A stretch of DNA of 64,000 nucleotides from Lotus japonicus (Eukaryota; Streptophyta; Magnoliopsida; Fabales; Fabaceae). The notes under the pieces were generated by a model that searched no databases, was not told the origin of the DNA, and worked only from the letters and a program-made list of their open reading frames with translations. The stretch is from NCBI RefSeq assembly GCF_012489685.1, contig NC_080046.1:43673176-43737175 (forward strand), read 5' to 3'. Below are positions 35,110 to 46,144 of the stretch, in pieces; positions within the stretch are counted from its first letter, which is position 1; each line of letters opens with the position of its first letter. The translations under genes were made by a program, and so were the position numbers.

Positions 35110-35465
35110 CCTCATCCAACTCACCACCTCCATTGAAGATTTTGCTTGCAAAACCCCTCCACGACTCTCACTATAAATTCTGCTACACCTCCATTCTCTT
35201 TCCCACCAGAGCCCACTCCTTTGTTTCCCTGCTCACCATTTCCGAGAAGATCCAATTCCTCTTCAACAATGCTTCCCCATCCCACGCCTCGACATCCCTT
35301 CCTACCGGTTGTGGACGGAGTCCCTCCACGACATCACCCTCAACAACCCTGACGTCTCCTTGGACAACACTGTTTCATTCGTCACCGACTTCCCCAAGGT
35401 TATCGTATTTGCCGCCTCCTTCAACCGCACGCTTTGGTTCCTCATCGCCTACAATATATCTTGTT
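35110..35465 (+). pseudogene. Beta-D-xylosidase (GH3) gene fragment
   Basis: Translation in two frames gives RAHSFVSLLTISEKIQFLFN plus NAS, then PIPRLDIPSYRLWTESLHDI, VSLDNTVSF, TDFPKVIVFAASFNRTLWFL. These are successive blocks of the N-terminal glycoside hydrolase family 3 domain of plant beta-xylosidases, cell-wall enzymes that trim xylan and arabinan side chains (usual RLGIPxYEWWSESLHG and TxFPQVIxxAASFNxTLW). A frame change near 35275 separates the halves. The segment stops well before the catalytic aspartate region and has no signal peptide, so it is a non-functional fragment, possibly carried by a transposon. Confidence 0.8.
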
Positions 35466-35892
35466 CTCCTCTTCTCTCAACTCCCCATCACATTGCTTTT
35501 TCTTAGATTCTTTCTCCTTCACATATTTCCTCGTTGTTGTGATTTGTTGTGTTGAGGAGTGAACAAGAGAGATAGAGAAGGTGAACTTTCAGTAACGAGA
35601 AAGAAGGAATTTGGGTTATTTGGTTTTTTTTTTGATAAGTCAATACTGCATTAAAAGGGAGTACAAGGGGTAGTCCAACCCTTAATACAAGCAAGAAAAA
35701 AAGCAAAGAAAAAATACAGCAAAGAAAAAGAAAAAAAAAACCACACAAGCCCCAATCCAACATGAACCCCAAGCTGAACACAAATAGAAATAAACCCCAC
35801 ACTATATCAGGAAAACCAATTCAAATGAATGGCTGCAACCTGCAAAATATCTGATATACCCAGCCTAGACAAGCAACAACTAGACAAAGCAA

Positions 35893-37092
35893 TTACACTC
35901 CTTCCAAACAAATCAATGGCTGCATAGACCATTCAAATAATGAACAAGTGAAACCCTTCAACTTTGATCTGTTCCACAGCCATGACCGCCACTTTATTAG
36001 CTCCATTACCGTGGATAAATCTAGCTCCCCTTTTCTAAAAACAACTGAGTTTCTAACCAGCCAAATAGACCACAATGCTGCCATTAAAATAGAAAAAGCA
36101 CCCCTCTGTTGTGAGCTATTCCATCCAAAATTAAACTACAGCAGGTACTCTCGAATGGATTTTGGAAGAACCGTAAGCACCCTAATCCAATGGAAATAAC
36201 CATACCAAACATCCAGGGAGAAGAGGCACGCTAAAGCTAGGTGCTCAGAAGATTCAACCCCCAAATGGCACAACACACATGTCCTATGGTCCTCCAAATG
36301 AATTACCTGCCGCCTCCACAGGTTCTCTTTGCTTGGGTTTCTATCCAGCACAAGCCGCCACAAGAATGCCTTGACATTGGTCGGGACAACAGAATCCCAA
36401 ACTCGAGATAGAACTAAATCTGGGAGCTTACAGTAGGTACCTGCAAAAAAGTGTAAAAAGAATTAACTGTAAAAATCCCATCAGAACTTGGGAGCCAACA
36501 CCACTTTTTCCGGGACACCTTTAGAAAGTCGCACACACTTCACCTCCTCAAGCAAGGCATTACACCACGCATGCTCTCTACCAGCAAGATTTCTTCTCCA
36601 CCTTAGGCACCATCGCCACACTCCGTTGCACCACTCCCCACAATTCTCCACACACGCATACTTCATAGTGGATAAATTATAGAGCCTATGGTACCTGTCA
36701 CAAAGAGCATCATTACCCGTCCAGTTCTCACTCCAAAACCTTGTTGCATTCCCTCTACGGATTGATTTCTGAATACCCAACTTAAACCAATCACCACTCT
36801 CATCACAACAAGAATTTAGAATATCATTCCACCATGATGACAATTTCATCGGATTGCTGCCCATATACTTAGCCTTTATCACACGACACCAAAGGCTATC
36901 CAGTTCAGTAGCAAATCTCCACCTCCATTTGCCAAGCAAGGATTTATTAAATAAAAACATATCCTTAATGCCAAGTCCACCAGCCTCTTTCGGCTTACAA
37001 ACCGACGCCCAACTCACCCAAGCTATTTTCCTTAAGTCATGGCCCCCTCCCCACAAAAAGTCTCTCATTATTCCTGTACAAATCTTTTTCAC
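35893..37092 (-). pseudogene. LINE ORF2 C-terminus with zinc-binding (zf-RVT) region
   Basis: IMRDFLWGGGHDLRKIAWVS, GGLGIKDMFLFNKSLLGKWR and NATRFWSENWTG (36481-37092) are the conserved region after the RT. CVLCHLGVESSEHLALAC (36136-36363) is the C-x2-C...H-x-x-x-C zinc-binding region, and LWSIWLVRNSVVFRKGE with RSWLWNRSKLKGF (35893-36084) is the C-terminal tail. Stops separate the three parts. Confidence 0.85.
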
Positions 37093-37149
37093 AATATTGG
37101 GCAGTTTGAAGAAGGAGAGATAAAATAGTGGCAGTGTTGTCAGTACAGT

Positions 37150-38502
37150 CTAAATCAAACAAATTCTGCCTCCAAATGAAATTGATTTAAGTTTCCAAGA
37201 AGACAACTTGGCTTTGAATTTATTAATAATCGGCTCCCAAGTTTTCTGAAGGCTTGGACGCCCTCCCACTGGAATTCCCAAGTAAGTAAATGGAACACTC
37301 AACCGTTTGCAATGCAAAAGAGCCATGAAGCTTTGAGTCACAGACTCCTCCACTGCTATAGTCACCAACTTACTTTTATTAAAGTTAACCTTCAACCCAG
37401 AAATCAATTCAAAGCACCGCAAGACACACTTGATGACAATCATATTCTGCATACTTGCCTCCCCCAGAAAAATAGTATCATTAGCAAACTGAAGTAAAGC
37501 TACATCCACAGTACTTACTCCCCCGACCTTGAACCCACTGAATTTACTCAAGTTGACTGCGTTCATGAACAACCCATTCAAGCCTTCAACAACAATGAGG
37601 AAGAGAAACGGGCAAGGGGGTCACCTTGCCTAAGACCCTTCTCCATTCAGAACTCATCACACGGGCTCCCATTGACTAAGACTGAGACAGATGCTGATTG
37701 AAGACACCCTTTAATCCACTGCTCACTAAAGCTCATTCTCCGCATCATGTAAAACAAAAACTCCCATTGCACCGACTCATAAGCTTTTTCATAATCCACC
37801 TTAAAAATAACTGTTGGTTTTTTTCGAGTCTTTGCCTCATGTACAACTTCATTCACCACAACCACACTATCTAACATATGCCTCCCACCAATAAATGCAA
37901 ACTGCCGAACATCAATAAGCTTCCCAAGAACACACTTCAGCCGGCTAGCAAGCAACTTAGAAACCAGCTTATAGATACACCCAATCAAAGAGATCGGGCG
38001 AAACTCATTAAAATTCTGAGGGGAATCAATCTTAGGAATGAGAACTATAAAGGAGCCATTACACCTTCTCAACCAAACACCATTGCCCAAAATTCCCCAA
38101 CAGTTCTAATAAAATCATCTTTCATTGTAATCTAGAATTTTTGAATGAATCTAAAATTAAACCCATCCGGACCCGGGCTCTTGTCACCTCCACAAGCCCA
38201 CACAGCTTCTTTGATTTCCCCCTCATCAAAAGGAGCAACCAAACCTGCATTGTCCGCTTCAGAAAGAGACTTAAACTGGATACCATCTAAATTCGGACGC
38301 GACCAGCTATCTGACTTGAACTTGTTCTCAAAGAAATTTTTAACAGCAACTTTAATTCTACCAGGATTCTCCTCTCAACCCCATTAATCAATAAACCCAC
38401 AAGAGAATTAGCTCGCCGTTTCCAATTAATTGTGGCATGGAAAAAGCTAGTATTTTGATCTCCCTCCGAAACCCACTTTGATCTAGCCTTCTGGCACAAC
38501 AA
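37150..38502 (-). pseudogene. LINE ORF2: pre-RT linker and reverse transcriptase
   Basis: Order along the minus strand: SKWVSEGDQNTSFFHATINW (linker, 38287-38502), FIVLIPKIDSPQNFNEFRPI, SLIGCIYKLVSKLLASRLK, FAFIGGRHMLD and KVDYEKAYESVQWEFL (RT fingers and palm, 37647-38090), then LLQFANDTIFLGE, where the catalytic YADD is FAND, and LSVPFTYLGIPVGGRPS (37150-37581). Several frame changes and stops, including one between PCDEF and the next block near 37640, break the protein. The second catalytic aspartate is replaced by asparagine. Confidence 0.9.
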
Positions 38503-38527
38503 AGACGTATTAATTTGGGTTAATTGG

Positions 38528-38730
38528 TAGTTTTTAATGAAATTGTATCATAATTTATTATTTTTATAATTATTTATCTACATGAAAGGTGACTTGATGT
38601 GCCATATTAATTAATGAAAATCACATTAACTTTTTCTTTAGTTAACTGACGAAACCGGATGGAATAACTAATATCGCTCACGGTATAAATGTTGTTAAGG
38701 ACATTCATGACTCATTTTAGAAAGAGATTA
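38528..38730 (+). mobile_element. Right-end relic of a MULE-like element
   Basis: Resembles 320-490 of the window: 'ttataattatttatctacatg', 'tgccat..taattaatgaa', 'gttaactgac' and 'atcgctcacgg' in the same order. It continues the sequence interrupted by the LINE, and is cut on the right by the MITE at 38731. Confidence 0.55.
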
Positions 38731-38913
38731 ATGGATATGCACTGTCAGTGTAAAAAAGTTTTACACTGACGTCCAATCACATTATGCCACATAGGATTAA
38801 GTGGTTACAATTTTTTTTAAAATTTTAATTAGTAAATTAATAAATTATTGATATGAGAGAAATCAATTGGGGGCATGTGTAAAAAAAAGTTACACTGTCA
38901 GTGCATCCACCAT
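38731..38913. mobile_element. MITE of the 'tgcactgtcagtgtaa' family
   Basis: Left end ATGGATATGCACTGTCAGTG and right end (reverse complement) ATGGTGGATGCACTGACAGT form inverted repeats of about 35 bases around an AT-rich centre, total about 183 bp. The same family hosts the nested MULE at 51873-53462. Confidence 0.7.
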
Positions 38914-39420
38914 TTCCTCTATTAGAAATCTATAACCACTTTTACATAAGAGATCACAACCTTCAATTTCTTATTTTAATTATTATCAAATATAAAATTA
39001 ATTATGAGCTAATAAGATGGAGGATGTGATTGAATGATTATCTAGGGACTAAAAGTTTAATTAACTGTAAAATAAGAAATAGATATTAAGTCCCCGGTTC
39101 CTTGTATATAATGTGCTATGTCACATTAATTCATTTCACCATTACGTTCATTCTCCTAAGAGTAGCAGAGACGAGAAAGAGAGAGTAAGAGCTAATGCTC
39201 TGTCACATAATTCATGTCACATAATGCTCTGATTTTTTATTTCTTTCTCCAACTTAATTACTTGCTGATTTGTCTTCACTCTTCACTTTTGCTTCATTTT
39301 TGAGCTAAAATTCATTTTGTTATTGTGCATTTGTTTTGTGCTCTGATTTTTGAGACTTACTTGCTGATTTGTCTCCATTTTTGCTTCATTTTTGATTTTA
39401 TTGCAGAGATTTGTGCAAAG

Positions 39421-39687
39421 ATGGGGGGGAAGAGATCCAACATCAGCAAGGCTGTGAAGGCAGATACGTGAAGAGCAAAACCATTGAAAGATTGGAAATG
39501 TGAAAGCTGTGGGGATTTTCACTTTAACATGGCAGAACTTCATGACTGCAAGAAGGAAGAGAAGAAGAAGAAGAAGAAGAAGAAGAAGAAGAAGAAGAAG
39601 AAGAAGAAGAAGAAGAAGAAGAAGAAGGAAGAAGATGAAATTGAAGGAAAGAAAAAGAAGATGGAAAAGAAGAAGAAGAATCACTAA
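39421..39687 (+). pseudogene. Unassigned small lysine-rich gene with Cys/His cluster and GAA repeat
   Basis: After an acceptor-like TTTTATTGCAG (39406), ATG at 39421 opens MGGKRSNISKAVKADT, then TGA at codon 17, and the same frame continues KPLKDWKCESCGDFHFNMAE plus LHDC (about 39481-39549) and a long lysine/glutamate tail coded by the GAA/AAG microsatellite to TAA at 39685-39687. The C-x2-C...H...C cluster looks like a small zinc finger. I do not recognise the family. The single TGA and the splice-like start suggest a decayed exon of a real gene. Confidence 0.35.
39556..39633 (+). repeat. GAA/AAG microsatellite
   Basis: About 25 perfect AAG units. Long open frames across it on both strands (poly-lysine, poly-arginine, poly-leucine) are artefacts of the repeat. 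Confidence 0.95.
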
Positions 39688-40213
39688 TCAATTGTCGATT
39701 CGGTAACTAGCTAATTGATATGTGTTTTTGTGACTGATCGGTTTCAGACTTCAGACTTCAGAGTTTAATTTGGTTGTTTCTAATTTAGGACTTAATATGC
39801 ATAATTTGGGGTAATTTAGCTTGTTGGTTCCCTGTTTATTGAGTACTTATTCAGTCCTCCATATTGCCTTTGTTTTCACTGGCAAATCAGACTGTGCTCG
39901 GATCGGGGTAATTTGTTAGTTAATTTCTATTTAGTATGTCTATATATCATCTAAATTGGGGTAATTAGTTTGTTAATTTCATGATGTCATTACTGAGTGC
40001 TACTCTACTAGCCTATGCCTAGAGTGTGTGTGTGTGTTGGCGTGCGTGGCGGTGAAGTTGTGCAGTGCAAAACGAAAGACGCAGCAGTGGAATGGTGGAA
40101 TATTATGAAAGTTTGTTAGTGTGTGTGTGTGTGTATAACTTGTCTTCGTTAGTACATATTGTGCCTCCTCTCTCCTCACTACGTGCTCATGCTAAGCTTT
40201 ATCACTTTTTTGC

Positions 40214-40650
40214 AGCAGTTAAAACACCGCGTTAAGAAAGAAACTGTAACAAAATAATGTGGTCGGTCCTATACTAATTGGACATTTCACCATACTAATT
40301 AGCTATCACTAAATCTCTCTTGATATCCAGCCATGTGTTGGGATGATTTATCTTCATAATACAGTTTAGAAAATTTAATATAACAATATTATTAACATCA
40401 TAAATAGAAAAAAAAAAACATATATGTAATGTAAGGTTCTGGACGAGGGAGGAATTGTATTATTTTCCATCTTTTCTTGTCGCGTTTGAATACATAGTGA
40501 TAGAGTCTAGAACTGTTGCCAAAACAAGAATGTATGACAATTCTTCGCTTTTTAAATTTAATTCCAAAAAAACAGGGAAAGAGAAACCCAATTTTTTCAA
40601 GAACATTTTATCTCTTTTTCTCACTGTTGGATAGTTCATAACTCCTTTTT
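40214..40650. repeat. Duplicated segment, copy 2 (partner 23091-23530)
   Basis: Same-orientation copy of the 23091 segment, sharing 'agaaagaaactgtaacaaaa', 'atcactaaatctctcttgat', 'gttctggacgagggaggaat' and 'acagggaaagagaaacccaa'. No protein coding seen. Bases 40650-41410 downstream hold nothing I can assign. Confidence 0.75.
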
Positions 40651-41414
40651 CCCTGCTACTCATCTTTGAGGGTTGAAGGAAAATATTGAACCAATGTTAT
40701 TGAATGATAGACCATTAAAAAGGTTATATTGGACTATACTTCCATTTCATCGTTTTCAAACCTGTTTAATGTTAGTCTATGTACTTTCCATGGGATTAAG
40801 TAATTTAAAATTTTAATTTCATCCTCTTCAAATCTATTTAACAGGAGGAGGAAAAAAAGACATCAATAGGTGATGATACACAGAGGATAGCTTAAAGGTT
40901 AAATAGATTTGAAAAAAATTGAACATTTTGCAGTAATTGAAGGGGAAAACAACATCATTAATAGAGGATGCCTGGAACAAGATTACAATTGACGACGAAG
41001 GAAAATATGTGAAAAAGCAGAGGAGTGACTAGTGAGGATTGAGGAGAGAAATTTAGGATTATTCATAAAAAAGAATAAGAACTCCATTTACATTTATGCC
41101 CCCAACCGATTCAGTGCTCTTAGAATTAAATGCTGTGGTTTTTTAGTCAAATTAAGGAGAAAAGGTGTAGGTTGATATATTGCTCCTTCTAAAATCCTAT
41201 TGTCCGTAAGTTAGGATAGCCATTTTTATTTATATATATAGATTGGAGAATTCTCTGATACCGGAATTTTTTTGTGGGTAGGGTACACTAATGTCATGGA
41301 CTAATCAGATTGTATAACACATGTAAACTTGTTTAATTATCAATATCAAGGCACACAACTTAATTTAATTATAGAAAATTTCTCAAGGACTTATGATGTA
41401 AATCAATAAATTTA

Positions 41415-41525
41415 TTTCAGCCCCAAACACCCTAGCCTTCGACTCTGTCTTCTTCCCATCTGCTCCGACTAAGAAACTCAAAGAAATCTTGGTCTATCAT
41501 TTAAATATTGACTCTGACTTGTGAA
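41415..41525 (+). pseudogene. Possible fasciclin (FAS1)-like fragment
   Basis: After an acceptor-like TTATTTCAG, a short frame reads PNTLAFDSVFFPSAPTKKLK plus EILVYHL. The spacing fits a FAS1 domain (APTDxAF....L..ILLYHVL) as in fasciclin-like arabinogalactan proteins, but it is only about 30 residues and may be chance. Confidence 0.25.
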
Positions 41526-42134
41526 CCTACTAATTGCCAATGCATGTGGTATTGTGGTTAGATAAATTTTGATTTCAAATAATGTGAACAACAAATGATT
41601 TGCTTTAGCCTCATTAATTTCTTATGTGAATTGAACCGACTAATAGCAAATGTGGTATTGTGGTGAATTAGAGGTACTCAAGTGTTATAGCCTAGTCTAG
41701 TGTCTATATGTGTGCTGGCGGTGAGTGACCGTACCCTGTGCAATGCAAAACGAGTGTGTGTGTTGCGGAGTGTGTAGTGGAAATGGATAACAGATTTTGT
41801 CTGTTTAATTTGTGTGTATGTACATGTGAGGAAATGAAAACGTTGATGATAATTTCAAAAAAAAAAGAAAACGTTGATGATGAGAGTGGGAAGCTATTTT
41901 TCCTCCAATATAATCCCCTTCTTTTATTGTCGTTAATGCATGCAATTAATTTTCTCATGTTACAATTATATCAAATAATGCATGGGTTAGTTTTCTCCTA
42001 TCTTAATATGTTAATATGTCAAATGCATGTGTCAATATAACCTAACAATTCAATACTAACTTTTCATTAATAATTAAAAGTCTTGTCAAGTGGAAATTAA
42101 ATTCTCAGTACATCAATTTAAAAAGTGGAAATTC

Positions 42135-43060
42135 TCATTTGTTAGTTGTTCCTCCCACTTCTAGCTTCATCATCTTGAGAAAGATTTCATTCCAAGTGTT
42201 TATAGGCCCTGTAATCATTCTGCACATTCTTTTCAATCCAATTAGCAAATTGGAATGGCTTTCTATAAGCACTGGGATGGACATCTGGTCTCATCGATGC
42301 TAATACAGTCACATCTAGTACCTCAAACCGAAACCCTCCAAATTATTTGGCTTTTTGCTTTGCATTTTGTAATTCTTCCATTCCAATCTTTCTAATCTCA
42401 ACATCGTTTTCTTCAAGTTTCTTCTCCCCTTTTTTATAAGGTGTATTATTTGAACAAGTGCCACCTTTATCCCAAGCACCTTCGAAATGAACAGGTGCGA
42501 ATGTTCTCACAATGACACCAACTCGATCCATTTCCTTTAGTTGCTTTCCTCTCAATTATGCTATTAAGAGCAGTCCTCAAAGCCTTTCTTATTGGGACAT
42601 AAAACCCAATATCAGTACAATTAAGATCAAGAAAATTTTGGCAACCCAAAATTGAATCACCCTTGTAGTAAAGTGAAGGAATGTCAGCAAACCAATGCCC
42701 AAATCCAACCACAATGAAATCCATTTTATCCATATCCAAAGTCCATTTCTCATTAGCTTGATCCAAATGCATTGTATTATGACGTGGTCCGGGCCCGGTT
42801 AATTGTCTTTGAACCCCTTGCACAAGAAATGGTGCCCAATAGGATGACAATGTTACATTGTGAGAAGGAAAGTGCCACCAACCAATACTTTTATAGAGGT
42901 CAAGTTTGGGTGTTGAAACAGAGGATAACATGCAAATAAGAGACTCTAACTGGTTCCTAGCTAGAGAATCCCCAACAAAAGATATGTGCTTGTTTTTAAT
43001 GACTTGGAGAAAATTGATAGGATCAAACCTTGGAAGATTGCACCTCCTAGGGGGGCCATA
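42135..43060 (-). pseudogene. Trichome-birefringence-like (TBL) O-acetyltransferase pseudogene
   Basis: Minus strand encodes CNLPRFDPINFLQVIKNKHI, then SFVGDSLARNQLESLICML with the catalytic GDSL serine motif (about 42960-42975), WWHFPSHNVTLSSYWAPFLV, WTLDMDKMDFIVVGFGHWF, and GFYVPIRKALRTALNSI. These are the TBL and PC-esterase domains of Golgi enzymes that acetylate cell-wall polysaccharides. A one-base frame change lies near 42550, TAA at 42343-42345, and near 42210 the NDCVHWCLPGP-type segment with the second catalytic motif (DxxH) is deleted while the terminal NTWNEIFLKMMK remains in another frame. The N-terminal membrane anchor and TBL domain start are missing. Confidence 0.85.
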
Positions 43061-43479
43061 ATTATTAGTTAATGTAATGGGAATTTTTCATGGAGTAATA
43101 GTTAATTGGTAAATTAAGTAGTCCCTTTAATTTTTTTTGGTGAGGTACCCGCATTAAGAAGTTTAATAGATTATTATCATGTTCTTTAAGGTAAATAGTA
43201 CATCTTTAGATTTTACTTCACTTGTCAATTAACTTTATCTCATACAATTTATTTTTTAATGAAAAATGAACGAGTGGTGGAAACGAATGATGGTGGTGAA
43301 TATGCGCGTAAAACGATCATGGTTGATGGATAAACAAAGCTCATAAAATACAACTCACAGTACATCTCACATTCCGAAAAATGAAACGTTGCATTACTAC
43401 GATATAACAAAATCAATGTTAGACGTGCATGCAATTAATTTTCTTCTATTTCAATGAATTTCTTGCAATTCTTCATGGT

Positions 43480-43845
43480 TTGGCGACGTGCTGGGACTGT
43501 GGATACATGTTTGTTGATTTGTTCGTTGATTCTATGGTAGCCTTGGTGTTGATCATGGGTAGCAATTATGTAACTTTTCACCAGTATGCGTCAATTATGG
43601 GCGAATAAAAGGCTTGCTTCAGAGACAGTGGCAAGTTCACTGTCAGCATATCCTTCTAGAAGTAGCTGATTACTTAGCAAAGTATGGAGCTTCTACTATG
43701 TCTGAGTTTCAGGTCTGGGATTCTCTCGTTCTTGGGGTTGTGCGGCTGTTAAGGGAAGACCAAATGGACACTTTGTCCATGTGGGCTTAACTCTTGTTTT
43801 TTTTTTCTTTCCTTGTAAGCTTTTATTATAAAAAAAAAATGCCCA
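43480..43845 (+). mobile_element. LINE RNase H fragment (in duplication copy 1)
   Basis: Decayed version of the fragment at 46145: 'gactgtggatacatgtttgtt' through 'agtagctgattacttagcaaa' to an A-tail at about 43830-43840. Frame broken. Confidence 0.6.
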
Positions 43846-43962
43846 ATGCGTGTATCAATTTTACCCAACAACATGCGGACACGAGTTTAATATCATTGAT
43901 AATAAAATATGATCACTAATCAATTTGAAAATGACTCACGTATAAAATCTCTGTGTATAATT

Positions 43963-44060
43963 GAAGAGTGAAGTGGTGAATTTTCACAATGTGAGAACAA
44001 CTTAATAGTTGTTGGAATGAGTTAAGGTGAAACAAAGTTGCAAAAGAAGCTTGGTAAAAC
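43963..44060 (+). pseudogene. F-box gene 3' relic 1
   Basis: Matches the last codons and 3'UTR of the F-box gene at 20390-20490 ('gagtgaagtggtgaattttc', 'acaacttaatagttgttgga', 'agttgcaaaagaagc'). Only the end of the second DUF295 domain is left. Confidence 0.8.
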
Positions 44061-45162
44061 ATTTTAAATCGTTTGACCGGTTAAAATTTCAAATAAAAAA
44101 CAATATTCAGGGAAATTATAACAGTTTGAACTGTCATTTTATACAAACTACAAATAAAGCCGGTTCTAACTTCTAAACGCCATTTGAAAATTACAATCTG
44201 CATTTTACGGTAGTTGAAACTGCCGCAAATTGTAATTAGTGAATTATGGCGGTCGCAACGACGATTTCCCCAAAACGCTAGTATATAATGAATGTCAAAT
44301 AGAATTACGGTGTAAACAGAAACCGAGGTGAATAGTGCTGTTCAAACCGCCGCGAAATGTATTAAAAACCGCTGTAATTTGCAAATTTTTTTTTTAGTTT
44401 TGTATTCCGAAATTTATTACCCGAAACTTTATAGAATTTGCGTTCCGGATTTTAGAACCTGAAACATAAATATGTTTAGATGAAATTTAGGTTCCAGAAT
44501 ATATAATCCGGAACCTTATTTAGTTTTAAATAAAGTTCCGGATATCGAACCCGAAACTTTGTTCACGAGATAGAGACTTTTTTAAGCATTCACGGGAATT
44601 GATCATTGGATCTATTGTCTTTTTTACTTGTTGCATACACATTACACAACTATTTCATTGCTAACAAAACAAAAATTGGAAGTACGTACAATAGAATATA
44701 CTGGGTAATTAAGTATTCAAAATAAAATTACACATTTCAAAAGAGAAAAGGATCATAGTGCACACATTTAATTATCTACCTTGTTTATCTTTGTTATGTG
44801 ATGACACCGTTTCATGTGTGAGAGGTTTATTTTTATCTTCTCACAATTAACTCAGAAAATGATAAAAAATAAAATACAATCCCCTCCTATTTGGTGTAAT
44901 TACCTAGTTGGTTCCTTTTATTCCATACGGTTATAGCGTAGAAGTAGGTACTCGAGTAGCCTAGGAGTCTAGCGTTTGTGTTGGCAGGTGGCAATGTGTG
45001 TGTGTGCAAAACTGAGAGCGAGTGATAGTGTGTGTGGAATGAATTTTTTTACTTGTGTGTGTCGGTTATGCATGTGCGAAGTAAAAATGTAAAGAAGTGT
45101 GATAGAGTGTGGGAGGAAATGAAACATTGATTTTGATGCAAGCGGTAAGGTATTTTTTTTTT

Positions 45163-45346
45163 AGTAATGTTACTTACACACCTCTCTTTTGAGGTAGAAG
45201 AGGTGAAATGATGAGAGAGATAAGAAGAAAAGGAAAAGTAAGAGAGAGAAAATATGAGATGTGATAGATGGTAAGAGGAGAGAGATAGAAACAAAAAGAG
45301 GTGGAAATAAAGTATTTTAAAAATGAGGTGTGTATATATCATTACT
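45163..45346. mobile_element. MITE with 'agtaatg...cattact' ends
   Basis: Left AGTAATGTTACTTACACACC, right (reverse complement) AGTAATGATATATACACACC, 184 bp, purine-rich interior ('agagagaaaatatgag'). No coding capacity. It lies directly before F-box relic 2. Confidence 0.65.
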
Positions 45347-45349
45347 GAT

Positions 45350-45470
45350 TTTTTTCCACAATGTGAGAACAAATTAATAGTTGTTGGATTGAGTTAAGGT
45401 GAAACCAAATTGCAAAAGAAGTTTGGTAAAGCTTTTTTGTATTATTTTAATAACTTTTGACGTTTTGTGG
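45350..45470 (+). pseudogene. F-box gene 3' relic 2
   Basis: 'acaatgtgagaacaaattaat', 'agttgttggattgagttaag' and 'attgcaaaagaag' followed by the 'cttttttgtattattttaat' UTR block seen after both F-box genes. Starts immediately right of a MITE. Confidence 0.75.
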
Positions 45471-46144
45471 AGTGAGGTAGTGGAATGGATTTTATTACTT
45501 TTGGTTGTGTGTGTTATGCATGTGATCTGAAGTGAAAATTTAAAGGAGTGTTATGAATAAGTAAGGAAATGAAACGTTGATGAAGATGCGAGTGGTAAGG
45601 TATTTTTTTCCCTAATATAATCCCCTTTTTTTATTGTTGTGCATGCGATTAATTTTCTCCGATTTCAATATACCATATGCTTGCATTTGTTAGTGTTCTC
45701 CTATTCCAATATGTTAGAAGCATGTGTCAATTTAACCTAACAATTCAATGTTAACTTTTCATTAATAATTAAATAATATTTAATTGGTAAATTATGTAGT
45801 GCCTTTAACAATTTTGTGTGTGGTATCTGCACTAAGTAATTCATTAGATTATATTTAAGGTAAATACTACATTTTTAGATTTTATTTTACTTAACTTTAT
45901 CTCATACAATTAATTTATTTTTTAATGAAAAATGAATGAGTGGTGGAAACGAATGATGGTGGTGAAGATGCGTGTAAAGTTATCATGATTGATGGATAAA
46001 CAAAGCTCATAAAATACAACTCGTAGTACATCTCGATCACATTCCGAAAAATGAAACGTTGCATTCCTATAATATAACAAAATCAATGTTAGACGGGCAT
46101 GCAATTAATTTTGTTCTATTTCAATGAACTTCTGGCAACCTTCG

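Larger units (their letters stand above)
35624..38511 (-). mobile_element. 5'-truncated L1-type LINE with 16-bp target duplication
   Basis: About 2.9 kb on the minus strand, flanked by AATTTGGGTTATTTGG (35608-35623) and AATTTGGGTTAATTGG (38512-38527), one mismatch in 16. The A-tail appears as ten T at 35624-35633. It keeps the end of the pre-RT linker, RT and zinc-binding regions of ORF2 but no endonuclease. It sits inside an older MULE-like sequence whose right end resumes at 38528. Confidence 0.93.
43108..44880. repeat. Segmental duplication, copy 1
   Basis: Aligns in the same orientation with 45782-47946. Shared blocks include 'gaacgagtggtggaaacgaatga' type text, the LINE RNase H piece, the F-box 3' relic, 'aaatcgtttgaccggttaaa' and 'gcatacacattacacaacta'. 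Relative to copy 2 it lacks about 465 bases at 'ggtaaaacattttaaatcg' (44053-44070). Confidence 0.85.

Noticed and set aside
35082..35555. A 157-residue plus-strand protein as such
   Set aside because: Only its middle part matches a beta-xylosidase; the ends are out-of-frame readings of the same fragment, so it is not a real protein.
39484..39706. Long poly-lysine, poly-arginine and poly-leucine open frames
   Set aside because: They are the three readings of a GAA/AAG microsatellite; only the upstream Cys/His part was kept as a possible relic.
43249..46104. Paired minus-strand frames (43249-43434 and 45922-46104) with the same start MHARLTLILLY
   Set aside because: Similarity reflects the segmental duplication; no protein motif and the frames diverge at their ends.
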